The notes under the pieces: generated by a model
Seen by the model: only the letters and a program-made list of their open reading frames with translations
Databases searched by the model: none
Told to the model about the DNA's origin: nothing
Source: Streptomyces sp. NBC_00341
GTDB taxonomy: Bacteria > Actinomycetota > Actinomycetes > Streptomycetales > Streptomycetaceae
Length of the DNA stretch: 64,000 nt
Assembly (NCBI RefSeq): GCF_041435055.1
Contig: NZ_CP108002.1
Span: forward strand, 3,100,001-3,164,000
Direction: 5' to 3'
Made by a program: the position numbers and the translations under genes
Shown: piece by piece, positions 40,421-49,087 of the stretch
Position numbering within the stretch: position 1 is the first letter of the stretch
Layout of the letters: the number at the start of each line of letters is the position of its first letter

Positions 40421-40509
40421 GAAGCTCCGGCTCTCCAAGGACTGTCCCGGCCCGGATTTGGATAAGGTGCCGTTTCGACAGCAGCGCTCTGCGGGGGAGA
40501 TACGAGTTC

Positions 40510-42417
40510 ATGAGCGGTCAGCAGCCAAACGGGGGCAGCGGCTCCCAGGTCTTTCAGCCACTCACAGCCGACGATCCGGCGACCATCGCCGGATACCGGC
40601 TGGCCGCCAAGCTCGGTGCGGGCGGCATGGGCAAGGTGTACCTGTCGTACACGCCCGGCGGGCGGCCCGTGGCCATCAAGGTGATCCGGCCCGAGTTCGG
40701 TGAGGACCCCGAGTTCCGGCGGCGGTTCGCCCAGGAGGTGCAGTCCGCGCAGCGCGTGCAGGGGCTGTTCACCGCGCCGGTCATCGACGCGGACACCAAC
40801 GGCGCGCAGCCGTGGCTGGCCACCGCCTACGTGCCGGGGCCCTCGCTCGCCGACGCGGTCGTCGCGCACGGGGCGCTGCCGGTCGAGGCGGTGCTGCTGC
40901 TGATCGCCGGTATGGCCGAGGCGCTGCACGTCATCCACGGCGCGGGCATCGTGCACCGCGATCTCAAACCGTCCAACGTGCTGCTCGCCGCCGACGGGCC
41001 CCGCGTCATCGACTTCGGCATCGCGTACGCGGCCGACGCGACCTCGCTCACCGGCAGCGGCGTCACCATCGGCACCCCGTCGTTCATGGCCCCCGAGCAG
41101 GCCGCCGGGCGCCGGGTCACCCCGGCCACCGACATCTTCGCCCTCGGCCAGGTCGCGGCGTTCGCGGCGGCGGGAGCACCCGCCTTCGGGGAGGGGACCT
41201 CGCACGGGGTGCTCTACCGGATCGTCCACGAGGAGCCCGACCTCAGCCGCGTACCGGAACGGCTGATGGAGCTGGTCAGCCGGTGCCTGGCCAAGGACCC
41301 GGAGGCCAGGCCCTCGGTCGCCGAGGTCATCGAGCTGTGCCAGACCGCGAACGCGGAGACGGTGCTGCGGCGCCCCGAGGACTGGCTGCCGAGCCCGGTC
41401 GCCGCCGACATCACGGTACGGGCGGCGGCCCCGGCCCCCGCCCAGACCCCGCCGCCCCCGGCCACGCCTCCCGGCCGGGCCGCCGGATACTCACCGACCA
41501 CTCCGGCGGCGCCGAGCACCCCGCCCCCGGGGTTCGGTCCGGCTCCCACGCCGCCGCCCGGCCAGTACGCCGAGACGTCCCAGGGCTCCTATCCCCTCCA
41601 GCCGCCGCACGCGCAGCCGACTCAGCCCGCCCATCCCGCCCAGCAGTACCCCACCGGTCCTCAACCCCAGGCCCAGCACCAGACCCCGGCCCACACGCCA
41701 GGGCCGTACCCCGCGCAGGCGCAGGCCTACCCCGGGCAGCAGCCACCCCAGGGGCACCAGACCCACCCCACGCCCCACCCAACACCCCAGCCCGCGAAGG
41801 GCCGGCGCGGCCGGATCGCCGTCATCGCCATCGCCGCGGCGGTGGTCTTCGCCGTCGCGGGCGCCGGAGCGGCGTACTACGTGCTCAAGGACGACGGCAA
41901 GGAGACGCAGAACAACGCCTCCCCGAAGACCAGCACCTCCCCCAAGGCCAACGCCTCACCGGACGCGACCGATTCGTCGTCGGGCGGTGACAAGGGCAGC
42001 GAGACCGATGCCGAGCCGACGCCCCAAGCCGACCCCGAGCCCGCCGAGTACAAGTCCATCAACCTCACCGAGGGTTACCACCTGACGCTCGGGGACGAGG
42101 ACCTCCGGCCCCAGGAGGGCGAGGACGCGGGGTACGAGCTGTCCTACGACAGCGGCGGGTACCTCGACGCGGAGAGCGACGAGGGGAAGCTGATCCTGCT
42201 CAATCCGGGGCAGGAGGGCTCGCTGGACGTCTGCCGCGCGGACACCCGGTTCGCGAAGAACATCCCCTTGGAGAAGCTCACCAAGGGGCGCCAGGTCTGC
42301 ATCATCACGGGCACGGGACACATGGGCCTGCTGACGTACCAGGGCCACTCGCCGGAGGACTCGCCCAGTACGTACATGACGGTGGACGTGACCGTCTGGC
42401 GCAACGCGGACAGCTGA
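40510..42417 (+). CDS. Membrane-anchored Ser/Thr protein kinase (PknB-like, no PASTA repeats)
   Basis: A 635-residue kinase. The kinase domain (about 28-290) has G-x-G-x-x-G in LGAGGMGKVYL, Lys57 in VAIKVI, HRDLKPSN, DFG in VIDFGIAYAADATSLTGSGVTIGTPSFMAPEQ, and a full C-lobe. A long Pro/Gln/Ala-rich linker (about 310-430) leads to one span (RIAVIAIAAAVVFAVAGAGAAYYVL) and an extracellular domain of ~170 residues with two cysteines (DVCRAD, QVCIITG). That domain is not a PASTA domain; its ligand is unknown. ATG at 40510 follows a GGGGGAG site. It should phosphorylate cytosolic targets. Confidence 0.94.
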   Translation: MSGQQPNGGSGSQVFQPLTADDPATIAGYRLAAKLGAGGMGKVYLSYTPGGRPVAIKVIRPEFGEDPEFRRRFAQEVQSAQRVQGLFTAPVIDADTNGAQPWLATAYVPGPSLADAVVAHGALPVEAVLLLIAGMAEALHVIHGAGIVHRDLKPSNVLLAADGPRVIDFGIAYAADATSLTGSGVTIGTPSFMAPEQAAGRRVTPATDIFALGQVAAFAAAGAPAFGEGTSHGVLYRIVHEEPDLSRVPERLMELVSRCLAKDPEARPSVAEVIELCQTANAETVLRRPEDWLPSPVAADITVRAAAPAPAQTPPPPATPPGRAAGYSPTTPAAPSTPPPGFGPAPTPPPGQYAETSQGSYPLQPPHAQPTQPAHPAQQYPTGPQPQAQHQTPAHTPGPYPAQAQAYPGQQPPQGHQTHPTPHPTPQPAKGRRGRIAVIAIAAAVVFAVAGAGAAYYVLKDDGKETQNNASPKTSTSPKANASPDATDSSSGGDKGSETDAEPTPQADPEPAEYKSINLTEGYHLTLGDEDLRPQEGEDAGYELSYDSGGYLDAESDEGKLILLNPGQEGSLDVCRADTRFAKNIPLEKLTKGRQVCIITGTGHMGLLTYQGHSPEDSPSTYMTVDVTVWRNADS

Positions 42418-42421
42418 GCGA

Positions 42422-42470
42422 GCGGGTGAGGGGCGGCGGGGCGGACTCCCCCTGCTCGCCCCTCACCCGC
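42422..42470. terminator. Bidirectional terminator between kinase and acetamidase
   Basis: A perfect 13-bp stem (GCGGGTGAGGGGC at 42422-42434 with 42458-42470) with a 23-nt loop lies between the converging kinase and acetamidase genes. It starts 5 bp after the kinase stop. Confidence 0.8.
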
Positions 42471-42478
42471 GGTGCCGG

Positions 42479-43414
42479 CTACCTCCGCGCCTGCGCCCCG
42501 CCCAGCAGCTCCCGCTCCACATGGGCCGATACCACCCAGTTCGGCGCGTCCACGATCTCGGAGATCTTCAGGTCCGCCGCCACGCTCGCCAGCAGGTAGG
42601 CGTCCTGCGGGACGAGCCCCGTCCGGGCCGAGATCTCGTCGATCAGCGCGCGGACCGCGTCCTTCGCCGCCTCCATCAGGTCCGGTCCGATGCCCGTCGT
42701 GGCCAGGGCGGCGCCGGTCCTGGCGCTGACCGGGTCCGTCTCGATCACCGGTGTACGGGGCGCCGCGCCCTTGCGGACGTCCACCCGCAGCCGCGCCGTC
42801 GCCCGCGTCTCGATGCCCGTACCGCAGACCTCTCCGTCGCCCATCGCGGCGTGCGCGTCGCCCGCCGAGAGCAGGGCGCCCGGCACCCCGACGGGCAGGA
42901 TGAGCCGGGCGCCGGGGCCGATGTGGCGGATGTCCATGTTGCCGCCCCAGCGGCGGGGCGGGATGACCGAGTGCCGTCCGGGCTCCGGCGGGGCGACGCC
43001 GGTGGTGCCGATCATCGGCACCACCGGGATCCGCAGGCCGGGCAGCAGTTCGGCGTAGCCGCCGGTGATCGTCGAGATGCGCAGGTACGGGTCGGGGAAG
43101 TCGTCGGTGAGCAGCCCGAACCCGGGCAGGCAGGCCGTCCAGCCCCACTCCCCGACCTGTACGTCGAGGACGTCGACGACCAGCGCGTCACCGGGCTCGG
43201 CCCCGGCCACGTACAGGGGGCCGGTGACGGGGTTGAGGGTGCCGAAGTCGAGCTCGGAAAGGTCTGCGGCGGTCGATCCGGCGGCCAGCTGGCCGCCGCT
43301 CGCGTCCTGGAACTCCAGGACCGCCTCGTCGCCGGGGTCGAGCGTGGCGACGGGCTTGACCGTCCGGTCCCAGGCGTGGTGCACCTGTCCGCGGTGGATG
43401 CTGAAGTCACTCAT
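42479..43414 (-). CDS. Acetamidase/formamidase family protein
   Basis: A 311-residue hydrolase of the FmdA/AmdA family, which releases ammonia from short aliphatic amides. Typical features are HHAWDRTVKPVATLDPGD near the start, LYVAGAEPGDALVVDVLDV, WGGNMDIRHIGPGARLILPVGVPGALLSAGDAHAAMGDGEVCGTGIE (the most conserved block, with acidic active-site residues), and a C-terminal AYLLASVAADLKISEIVDAPNWVVS. ATG at 43414. No signal peptide; cytosolic. It is divergent from a small secreted protein. No amide transporter is adjacent, so the substrate range is a guess. Confidence 0.92.
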   Translation of the reverse strand: MSDFSIHRGQVHHAWDRTVKPVATLDPGDEAVLEFQDASGGQLAAGSTAADLSELDFGTLNPVTGPLYVAGAEPGDALVVDVLDVQVGEWGWTACLPGFGLLTDDFPDPYLRISTITGGYAELLPGLRIPVVPMIGTTGVAPPEPGRHSVIPPRRWGGNMDIRHIGPGARLILPVGVPGALLSAGDAHAAMGDGEVCGTGIETRATARLRVDVRKGAAPRTPVIETDPVSARTGAALATTGIGPDLMEAAKDAVRALIDEISARTGLVPQDAYLLASVAADLKISEIVDAPNWVVSAHVERELLGGAQARR

Positions 43415-43809
43415 GAACGGCGGGGCCTCCAGGTCGGGTTCGGTGCGATGCGGTGCGTGCGTTCGTCGGCGCGTGCGCTGCCTCGGCCGGCGGGGGCTGC
43501 CGTCCGCACGGCACCGCCGATCCTGGCGCGGCCGTGCGGGTTGCACAACACAGCCGGTCCGGGGCGGCCCGTACCGCGGCCTGACCCACATGGCCGAAGG
43601 CGGGCCCATGAGGCGGTTCCCGTTCGGGTGAGCACGTACCGCGTGCGAGTGAATCCGTGGCCCGGCGGGGCCGCTGCGGGGCCAGACTCTGGCCGGAACG
43701 ATCTTGTTTCGTTCCGATCCGGTCCCGGTCGAACCGTGCCGGCCCGGCCAGGCCCCGGTCCAACCGTGCGGCGAACCGCACGGCGAACCCCACAAGGAGT
43801 TTCCCCACC
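43415..43809. other. Divergent promoter region with nested repeats
   Basis: About 395 bp without a gene. It contains a 9-bp inverted repeat (CCGCACGGC at 43504-43512 with 43531-43539), an 8-bp one (CGGAACGA at 43694-43701 with 43709-43716) and a 16-bp direct repeat with one mismatch (CCCGGTCGAACCGTGC at 43724-43739 and 43754-43769). The last two are near the start of the rightward secreted gene and could be regulator sites. Confidence 0.5.
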
Positions 43810-44163
43810 ATGCGACTTCGTACCACTGCTGCCGCCGCCCTCGGCGCGCTCGCGCTCGTCGTCAGCCTCCCCGGCTCCGCGAACGCGGCTGCGGCCGAAG
43901 GCCAGTTCGCGTACACGTACACCACCACGGCGGGACACCGGCAGGCGGTCGTCCTGCTCGACCCGCCCAGCCGGGAGTGCGTCACCCTGCCCGGAGTGGC
44001 CGACACGCACACCTCGGAGCCCGCCGACAAGCCCTGGAACAACACCGGTTCGACCGCGACGGTCTTCACCGGCCCGGACTGCGACGGCGCCCACTACACC
44101 CTGCGGCCCGACGGCGGCCACGCCTCCAGCCGGCTCAAGCTCCGGTCGGTCGTCTTCAGCTGA
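43810..44163 (+). CDS. Small secreted protein (beta/gamma-crystallin or inhibitor-like)
   Basis: A 117-residue preprotein. Signal peptide MRLRTTAAAALGALALVVSLPGSANA, cleaved after ANA. The mature ~91 residues contain two cysteines (RECVTLPG, GPDCDGAHYTL) and a repeat-like pattern (ATVFTGPDCDGAHYTLRPDGGHASSRLKLRSVVFS) reminiscent of beta/gamma-crystallin-fold secreted proteins of Streptomyces. AAGGAG precedes the ATG. Function unknown; probably extracellular. Confidence 0.82.
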   Translation: MRLRTTAAAALGALALVVSLPGSANAAAAEGQFAYTYTTTAGHRQAVVLLDPPSRECVTLPGVADTHTSEPADKPWNNTGSTATVFTGPDCDGAHYTLRPDGGHASSRLKLRSVVFS

Positions 44164-44262
44164 TCCGGCTGCGGTCGTACCGTGGCGGGGCGGCGGGAAG
44201 GAGCAAGGCCGGGCGGCCGATATTCACGGGCGGGTATCCGGCCGCGCCGGTAGCTTGCGGGG

Positions 44263-44754
44263 ATGCCTTCCTCACCCCGCCTCGTCACGGTCACGTCCGA
44301 CAACGTCGAGGACGCCTGCGCCCTGCGGGTCCGCCCCGACCAGGACGGACTCGTGAAGCCGGTCGCCTGGTCCCTGGCCCAGGCGTACGCCTCGCCCGAG
44401 ACCGCGTGGCCCCGGCTGATCGTCGACGACGGGCGGATCGTCGGCTTCGTGATGGCCTTCCTCGACGTGCGCTTCCACCCCGGGGAGCCGGGCGACCGGC
44501 CGCGCTCCGGGCTCTGGCGGCTGAACATCGCCGCCGGACAGCAGACCCGGGGCTACGGACGGTTCGCGGTGGAGGCCGTCAACGACGAGCTGCGCCGACG
44601 CGGGCAGACACGTACGACCGTCTCGTACGTGCCCGGCGAGCACGGGCCCGAGGGGTTCTACCGAAAGCTCGGATTCCGGACGACCGGCGAGCTCAGCGGC
44701 GACCAGGTGGTGGCCGAACTGCAACTGGCACCGAACCCGGCCCTCCAGCGGTAG
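44263..44754 (+). CDS. GNAT-family N-acetyltransferase (diamine acetylase-like)
   Basis: A 163-residue acetyltransferase. The acetyl-CoA site is in LWRLNIAAGQQTRGYGRFAVEAVNDELRRRG (Q-x-x-G-x-G), followed by TTVSYVPGEHGPEGFYRKLGFRTTGE, where E-x-F-Y-x-K-x-G-F is the signature. The N-terminal V-T-x-D-N-V-x-x-x-x-x-L-x-V-R-P-D-Q matches the spermidine/diamine acetylase-like group. It is 99 bp downstream of the secreted protein and likely a separate unit. A run of TACGGATACGGG repeats follows its stop (about 44805-44837). Substrate inferred only. Confidence 0.88.
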   Translation: MPSSPRLVTVTSDNVEDACALRVRPDQDGLVKPVAWSLAQAYASPETAWPRLIVDDGRIVGFVMAFLDVRFHPGEPGDRPRSGLWRLNIAAGQQTRGYGRFAVEAVNDELRRRGQTRTTVSYVPGEHGPEGFYRKLGFRTTGELSGDQVVAELQLAPNPALQR

Positions 44755-44852
44755 GGCAGGCCGGGGGCCGTGCGGATACGGGAATCATCGGCCGGGTCCG
44801 TACAGCTACGGGATACGGATACGGGTACGGATACGGAGTAATCAGCAGGCCG

Positions 44853-45440
44853 TCAGACCGGGTGCGGACGACCGGGGTTGTCGGCCAGCAGCGGGAAGAG
44901 CCTGGTGACCGCCGCCACGGCCACGGCGTCTGCGGGGCGCGCCCCCGGGTGGTCCTCGCGCTCGCGGTAAACAGCCAGCAAGTCGCGCACGGTGGAGGCG
45001 AGTTCGGCCATCTCCGCCGGGGTGATGTGAATGACGGCACTGAACGAATCGTCTTGCCGCCACTCGGCCGGCGCCCGGTCGCGGTGGCTCAGCCAGTGTT
45101 GGTAGCTCTCGTCCTCCAGTCCGCGTGCGAGCGCGTCGAACTCGGCCTCGCCCTCCTGACCCGGTTCGCGGGAGGGCTCCCAGCGCAGCCGCCACGGCCG
45201 CACCCGGCCGCCCTTGTGCGGGGCCTCCTCGATGAGGCCGTGCGCGGCGAGTTGGCGCAGGTGGAAGGAGCAGAGGCCGGAGCTGTGGCCGAGGCGGGCG
45301 GCGGCCTCGGTGGACGTCACCGTGCCGGCCTCCGCGAGCAGATCGAGCAGGGCTACCCGGACGGGGTGGTCCGGGAGCGGCTTGCGGGCCCGGTACGGCA
45401 GCGGACCCGTGGACCCGGCCTGACGCTTTTCATCGCTCAT
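44853..45440 (-). CDS. ArsR-like winged-helix regulator
   Basis: A 195-residue DNA-binding protein. The winged helix is HPVRVALLDLLAEAGTVTSTEAAARLGHSSGLCSFHLRQLAAHGLIEEAPHKGGRVRPWRL, an ArsR/HTH_20-type fold. The C-terminal part (WLSHRDRAPAEWRQDDSFSAVIHITPAEMAELASTVRDLLAVYRERED) is the effector or dimer region seen with MFS-type exporters. ATG at 45440 abuts the TTTGCAAAG repeat operator. No metal-binding cysteine pair is present. No exporter is adjacent, so the target may be distant. It is divergent from peptide deformylase. Confidence 0.88.
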   Translation of the reverse strand: MSDEKRQAGSTGPLPYRARKPLPDHPVRVALLDLLAEAGTVTSTEAAARLGHSSGLCSFHLRQLAAHGLIEEAPHKGGRVRPWRLRWEPSREPGQEGEAEFDALARGLEDESYQHWLSHRDRAPAEWRQDDSFSAVIHITPAEMAELASTVRDLLAVYREREDHPGARPADAVAVAAVTRLFPLLADNPGRPHPV

Positions 45441-45466
45441 TTTGCAAAGGGTGCTACTTTGCAAAG
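45441..45466. promoter_or_regulatory. Duplicated TTTGCAAAG palindrome, ArsR-type operator
   Basis: TTTGCAAAG occurs at 45441-45449 and 45458-45466. The second copy is part of the perfect 10-bp palindrome CTTTGCAAAG at 45457-45466. The spacing of 17 bp is about one and a half turns. The first copy directly abuts the regulator ATG, so binding would block its own expression. The deformylase gene starts 84 bp further right. Confidence 0.75.
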
Positions 45467-45549
45467 CGTTCGGTCAAACCGGCCGCCCGTCGGCTGTCCA
45501 GGCCGCCCCCGGCCGACTCCCTTGTGCGCGGAAGGCGTTGATCATCCCC

Positions 45550-46209
45550 ATGGCCGCTCGGTTCGATGACACCTCGCAGGACCGCCGGGTACGCGTGCAG
45601 GGCGTACCCGTCGACTCCTTTCCCCGGTTCGCGCCGGAGACCGAACGGGGCTCGGTGCGCCGGATCACCGTCGTCGGTGAGGAGATCCTGCGCCGCCCTT
45701 GCCGGGAGGTCACCGAGTTCGGCACCCCCGAACTCGCCCGGCTGGTCGACGACATGTTCGCCACCAACCAGGTGGCGGAGGGCGCCGGACTCGCCGCCAA
45801 CCAGGTCGGTGTGGACCTGCGGCTGTTCATGTGGGACATCACGGACGACTGGGGGGTGCGCCATGTCGGGCACATCGCCAATCCCGTCCTGGACGAGGTG
45901 CCGCCCGAACAGCGCAGGCTGGTCGAGGAGTCCGAGGGGTGTCTGTCCGTCCCGGGCCCCTACCGGATGGTGTCGAGGCTGGACCGTACCGTCGTACGCG
46001 GCCGGGACAAGGACGGCGATCCGCTGGTCATCGAGGGCCGGGGCTACTTCGCCCGCTGCCTCCAGCACGAGACGGACCACCTGCGCGGCCACCTCTATCT
46101 GGACCGGCTCGCCCAGCGCGACCGGAAGACGGCCCTGCGCGAGATGGACGCCGCCAAGGAGGAGACGTTCGCCCGGCGCGCCGCGCGGGCGGCGAAGCTG
46201 GGCAAGTGA
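45550..46209 (+). CDS. def: Peptide deformylase
   Basis: A 219-residue metallohydrolase that removes N-formyl from nascent proteins. The three family motifs are G-A-G-L-A-A-N-Q at 78-85, E-G-C-L-S at 129-133 (Cys131 is a metal ligand) and Q-H-E-T-D-H at 172-177 (His173, His177 ligands; Glu174 catalytic). The first ~34 residues are an extension found in secondary actinobacterial deformylases. ATG at 45550. No fmt gene is adjacent, so it is probably a second copy rather than the main one; extra copies can serve antibiotic-resistance or stress roles. Confidence 0.95.
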   Translation: MAARFDDTSQDRRVRVQGVPVDSFPRFAPETERGSVRRITVVGEEILRRPCREVTEFGTPELARLVDDMFATNQVAEGAGLAANQVGVDLRLFMWDITDDWGVRHVGHIANPVLDEVPPEQRRLVEESEGCLSVPGPYRMVSRLDRTVVRGRDKDGDPLVIEGRGYFARCLQHETDHLRGHLYLDRLAQRDRKTALREMDAAKEETFARRAARAAKLGK

Positions 46210-46219
46210 CCTCGGGCCG

Positions 46220-46771
46220 TCAGCGGTAGTCCTCCGGGTGGCCCTGCATCCACGAGTTGATGCGGTCGCGGGTGCTGACCAGGTCCTTGAAGTGCTTCTC
46301 CAGATTGGCCGTGGAGGTGTCACCGGCCAGTACGGTGCGCAGCGTCGCCGTCCACCCCAGGGGCTCCTTGAAGTGACCGGGCCCCTGCGGGTCCACCTTC
46401 ATCGAGGCCTCCATGCCGGTGAGTTCCTCGTTCACCCGGCCCAGGAAGTAGGCGCAGTCCCCGGCGCCGGGGGTGCAGGTTTCCTGGAGGGTGGCCTGGA
46501 GACCGGCGAAGGCGTCCCGGACCTTCTCGGGGCCGGGGGTCGTGTACGCCGCCGCGTCACCGCCCGCCTCCGCGTCCCCCGCCTCGTCGCCCGCCGGCTC
46601 CGCGGCGGCCTCCGCCGACTCGTACACCGACGGGGCCACCTGCGGGACATCGGCCCCGGGCCCCTGCGACGTGGTCGCCTCCGAGCAGCCCGCCAGCGCG
46701 GTCACCAGAGCGGCCGCCACGGCCAGTACCGCCGCGTGTCTGCGGGCGTGGATGCGGATACGGTCGGTCAC
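46220..46771 (-). CDS. Predicted lipoprotein
   Basis: A 183-residue lipoprotein. The signal is VTDRIRIHARRHAAVLAVAAALVTALAGC with lipobox LAGC at Cys29. It is followed by a Glu/Ala/Asp-rich linker and a helical domain (PEKVRDAFAGLQATLQETCTPGAGDCAYFLGRVNEELTGMEASMKVD) with two Cys, ending in a conserved-looking NSWMQGHPEDYR. The start is GTG at 46771 with GGGGGG upstream. It converges with def. Function unknown; no related gene is adjacent. Confidence 0.88.
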   Translation of the reverse strand: MTDRIRIHARRHAAVLAVAAALVTALAGCSEATTSQGPGADVPQVAPSVYESAEAAAEPAGDEAGDAEAGGDAAAYTTPGPEKVRDAFAGLQATLQETCTPGAGDCAYFLGRVNEELTGMEASMKVDPQGPGHFKEPLGWTATLRTVLAGDTSTANLEKHFKDLVSTRDRINSWMQGHPEDYR

Positions 46772-46816
46772 AGGAGGCCCCCCTCGTCGAATGGCCCAGA
46801 CCTTACCCCGGACCGC

Positions 46817-47395
46817 TCAGCCCGTGATCAGCTTCTGGAGCGCGGGTGCGTAGAGGTCTGCGATGTGTTCCGGGGTGGCCAGGGCGCCGGCTCCCTCGCG
46901 GTGCAGGCTGAGGGTGGCGCCGAGGCCGAGCAGATGGCCGGCCAGCAGCTCGGCCCGCAGCACCCGGTCGGGGCCGGAGAGCCGGGCGGTCAGGGCGTCG
47001 GTGACCTGTTCGTGGAACCGGTCGCGCAGCAGCGAGCGTTCGTCCTGGTTGCCGAGGGAGAACACCACGCGCAGGAGCGGGTCCGAGTTGAGCTCGCGGC
47101 GCCGGGTCACCAGGGTGACGACCAGGTGGCGGCCCAGCCGGGCGAGCGGGGCGTCGAACAGTTCCGCGGCGGCCGGGCCGAAGTCGGCCACGGTGTTGAA
47201 CAGCTCCTCCTTGCGGCCGAAGTGCTTGACCACCAGGGCCGGGCTCACCCCGGCGTCCGCGGCGATCTGGCGGATCGTCACCTCGGCGTACGGACGCTGG
47301 GTGAACGCCCGCCGGGCCGCGCGCAGGATCGCACCCCGTCCGGTGCCCGCGTCCGCGGACCCGGTGGCCGGTGCGGTGGCCTGGCCGCCGGTCAT
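46817..47395 (-). CDS. TetR-family regulator, coupled to MFS exporter
   Basis: A 192-residue repressor. The helix-turn-helix is RAARRAFTQRPYAEVTIRQIAADAGVSPALVVKHFGRKEELFN, with an all-helical ligand domain after it. ATG at 47395 overlaps the MFS stop by 4 bp, so it is the second gene of the operon and is translationally coupled. It probably represses its own operon at the palindrome upstream of the exporter (48935-48987). Ligand is likely an exported drug. Confidence 0.92.
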   Translation of the reverse strand: MTGGQATAPATGSADAGTGRGAILRAARRAFTQRPYAEVTIRQIAADAGVSPALVVKHFGRKEELFNTVADFGPAAAELFDAPLARLGRHLVVTLVTRRRELNSDPLLRVVFSLGNQDERSLLRDRFHEQVTDALTARLSGPDRVLRAELLAGHLLGLGATLSLHREGAGALATPEHIADLYAPALQKLITG

Positions 47396-48903
47396 GCGCC
47401 CTCCTGGATCTGTGCTGTCCGTACACCGCCCTCGCGGATGCCCGGCGCCTTGCGGCTCTCCCCGACCGTACCCGCCCCGGCCTGCCGGTGGCCCGGCAGG
47501 AACAGTGTGACGACCAGCGCGGCGAGCGCCGCGCCCGCCGCGATCACGAAGACCAACTGGTACGCGTGGAGGGTCGGAGCCGTACGTCCCCCAGCCTGGA
47601 ACGTGATGTTGGCCAGGACCGCGGCCACCGTCGCACTGCAGAAGGCCTGCCCGATCGACCGCATGAGGGTGTTCAGTCCGTTGGCCGCCCCGGTCTCACT
47701 GACCGGGACCCCGCGCATCACGAGGGCGGGCAGGGCCGAGTACGCGATGGCCGTGCCCGACGCGACGACGGTGGCTCCGGCGACGATCAGCCACAGGCTG
47801 TGGCTGGTGAAGAAGCGCACCCCGTAACCGAGGGCGATGATCCCGGCCGCCAGCGCCAGGCTGACCTTCGGGCCGCGCTTGGCGGAGATCCGCGCCGAGA
47901 CGGGCGAGAGCGCCACCATCGCCACACCACCGGGCAGCAGGCACAGGCCGCTGACGACGAGCGAGGCGCCGAGCCCGTAACCGGTGGCCTTCGGCTCCTG
48001 CACCATCTGGGCGGTCACCAGCGAGTTCGCGTAGAACGCGAAGCCGATCAGCAGGGCGGCGATATTGGTGAGCAGCACGGCCGGGCGGGCGGAGACCCGC
48101 AGGTCGACCATGGGCGTCGCGACGCGGAGCTCGTACGCGCCCCAGAGCAGCGCCACCACGACCGCCGTCACGAGCAGGCCCACCGTCCGGACCGAACCCC
48201 AGCCCCAGTCGGCGCCCTGGGTGACCGCGAGCAGCAGGCAGACCAGTGCGGCGGACAGGCCCAGCGCGCCGACGGCGTCGAAGCGGCCCCGGCTGCGCAG
48301 CGGGGATTCCGGCACCCAGCGCAGGACCAGCGCGATGTCGATGAGTCCGATCACGCCGGAGACCCAGAACATCGTGTGCCAGTCGAAGTTCTCCACGACG
48401 ACCGCGGCGATCGGCAGACCGACGGCCGCGCCGATCCCGAGCGTGGAGCTCATCAGCGCGACGGCGGACAGCACGCGCTCGGGCGGCAGCTCGTCGCGCA
48501 GGATGCTGATGCCCAGCGGTACGACGGCGATCGCAGCGCCCTGGAGGGCGCGGCCGGTGATCAGGACGCCGATGTGCGAGCTGACCGCGCAGAGCACCGA
48601 GCCCACCACCAGCACCGCGAGCGAGGCGACGAGCACCCGCCGCTTGCCGTACATGTCGCCGACCCGGCCCAGGACCGGGGTGAAGACCGCGCCGGTGAGG
48701 AGCGTGACGGTGACCAGCCAGCTCGCGGCGGCGGGGGTGGCGCCGGTCAGCTCGGGGATGTGCGGCAGCAGCGGGACGACGATCGTCTGCATGACCGCGA
48801 CCACGACACCGCAGAACGCCAGCACGCCGACGGCGAAGCGGGGGTGCGGGGCCTGGACGGCGGGGGTGCCGGGATCGGCTGGGGCGGGTATGTCCGCGGG
48901 CAT
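47392..48903 (-). CDS. MFS drug-efflux transporter (DHA2 type)
   Basis: A 503-residue exporter with 14 predicted spans. Motif A is GRVGDMYGKRRVLV in the loop between helices 2 and 3, and motif C-like GxxxGPxxGG appears as LGIGAAVGLPIAAVV. The N- and C-termini are cytoplasmic. It drives proton-coupled export of hydrophobic drugs or metabolites. ATG at 48903. It is followed by its TetR gene with a 4-bp overlap and preceded by a 16-bp inverted repeat. Substrates unknown. Confidence 0.92.
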   Translation of the reverse strand: MPADIPAPADPGTPAVQAPHPRFAVGVLAFCGVVVAVMQTIVVPLLPHIPELTGATPAAASWLVTVTLLTGAVFTPVLGRVGDMYGKRRVLVASLAVLVVGSVLCAVSSHIGVLITGRALQGAAIAVVPLGISILRDELPPERVLSAVALMSSTLGIGAAVGLPIAAVVVENFDWHTMFWVSGVIGLIDIALVLRWVPESPLRSRGRFDAVGALGLSAALVCLLLAVTQGADWGWGSVRTVGLLVTAVVVALLWGAYELRVATPMVDLRVSARPAVLLTNIAALLIGFAFYANSLVTAQMVQEPKATGYGLGASLVVSGLCLLPGGVAMVALSPVSARISAKRGPKVSLALAAGIIALGYGVRFFTSHSLWLIVAGATVVASGTAIAYSALPALVMRGVPVSETGAANGLNTLMRSIGQAFCSATVAAVLANITFQAGGRTAPTLHAYQLVFVIAAGAALAALVVTLFLPGHRQAGAGTVGESRKAPGIREGGVRTAQIQEGA

Positions 48904-48934
48904 GGCTCTCCGTACGGTGCTCGGCGGCGAGGCA

Positions 48935-48987
48935 GGGGTGTACGTGCGTTCACCCCCGGAGTCCTAGGGTAAACGCACGTACACCCC
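48935..48987. promoter_or_regulatory. 16-bp perfect inverted repeat, probable TetR operator
   Basis: GGGGTGTACGTGCGTT (48935-48950) and its exact complement (48972-48987) flank a 21-bp spacer. It starts 32 bp upstream of the MFS ATG. Each arm also contains GTACGTGCGT-like symmetry (GTACGT), so each arm may be a TetR half-site or a full site. This fits control of the MFS/TetR operon. Confidence 0.8.
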
Positions 48988-49087
48988 CTCGGCGACGGGA
49001 CGCCGGAAAGCCGCGTTAGCCTCGGATCCGGGATCGGGGCCCGAGAAGCGGCACCGGACGACGGACGCGAAGGTGAAGGTGGCCGCG

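Noticed and set aside
45550..46209. Housekeeping deformylase with fmt partner
   Set aside because: The formyltransferase at 25811 is far away and in an accessory region; no fmt is adjacent.
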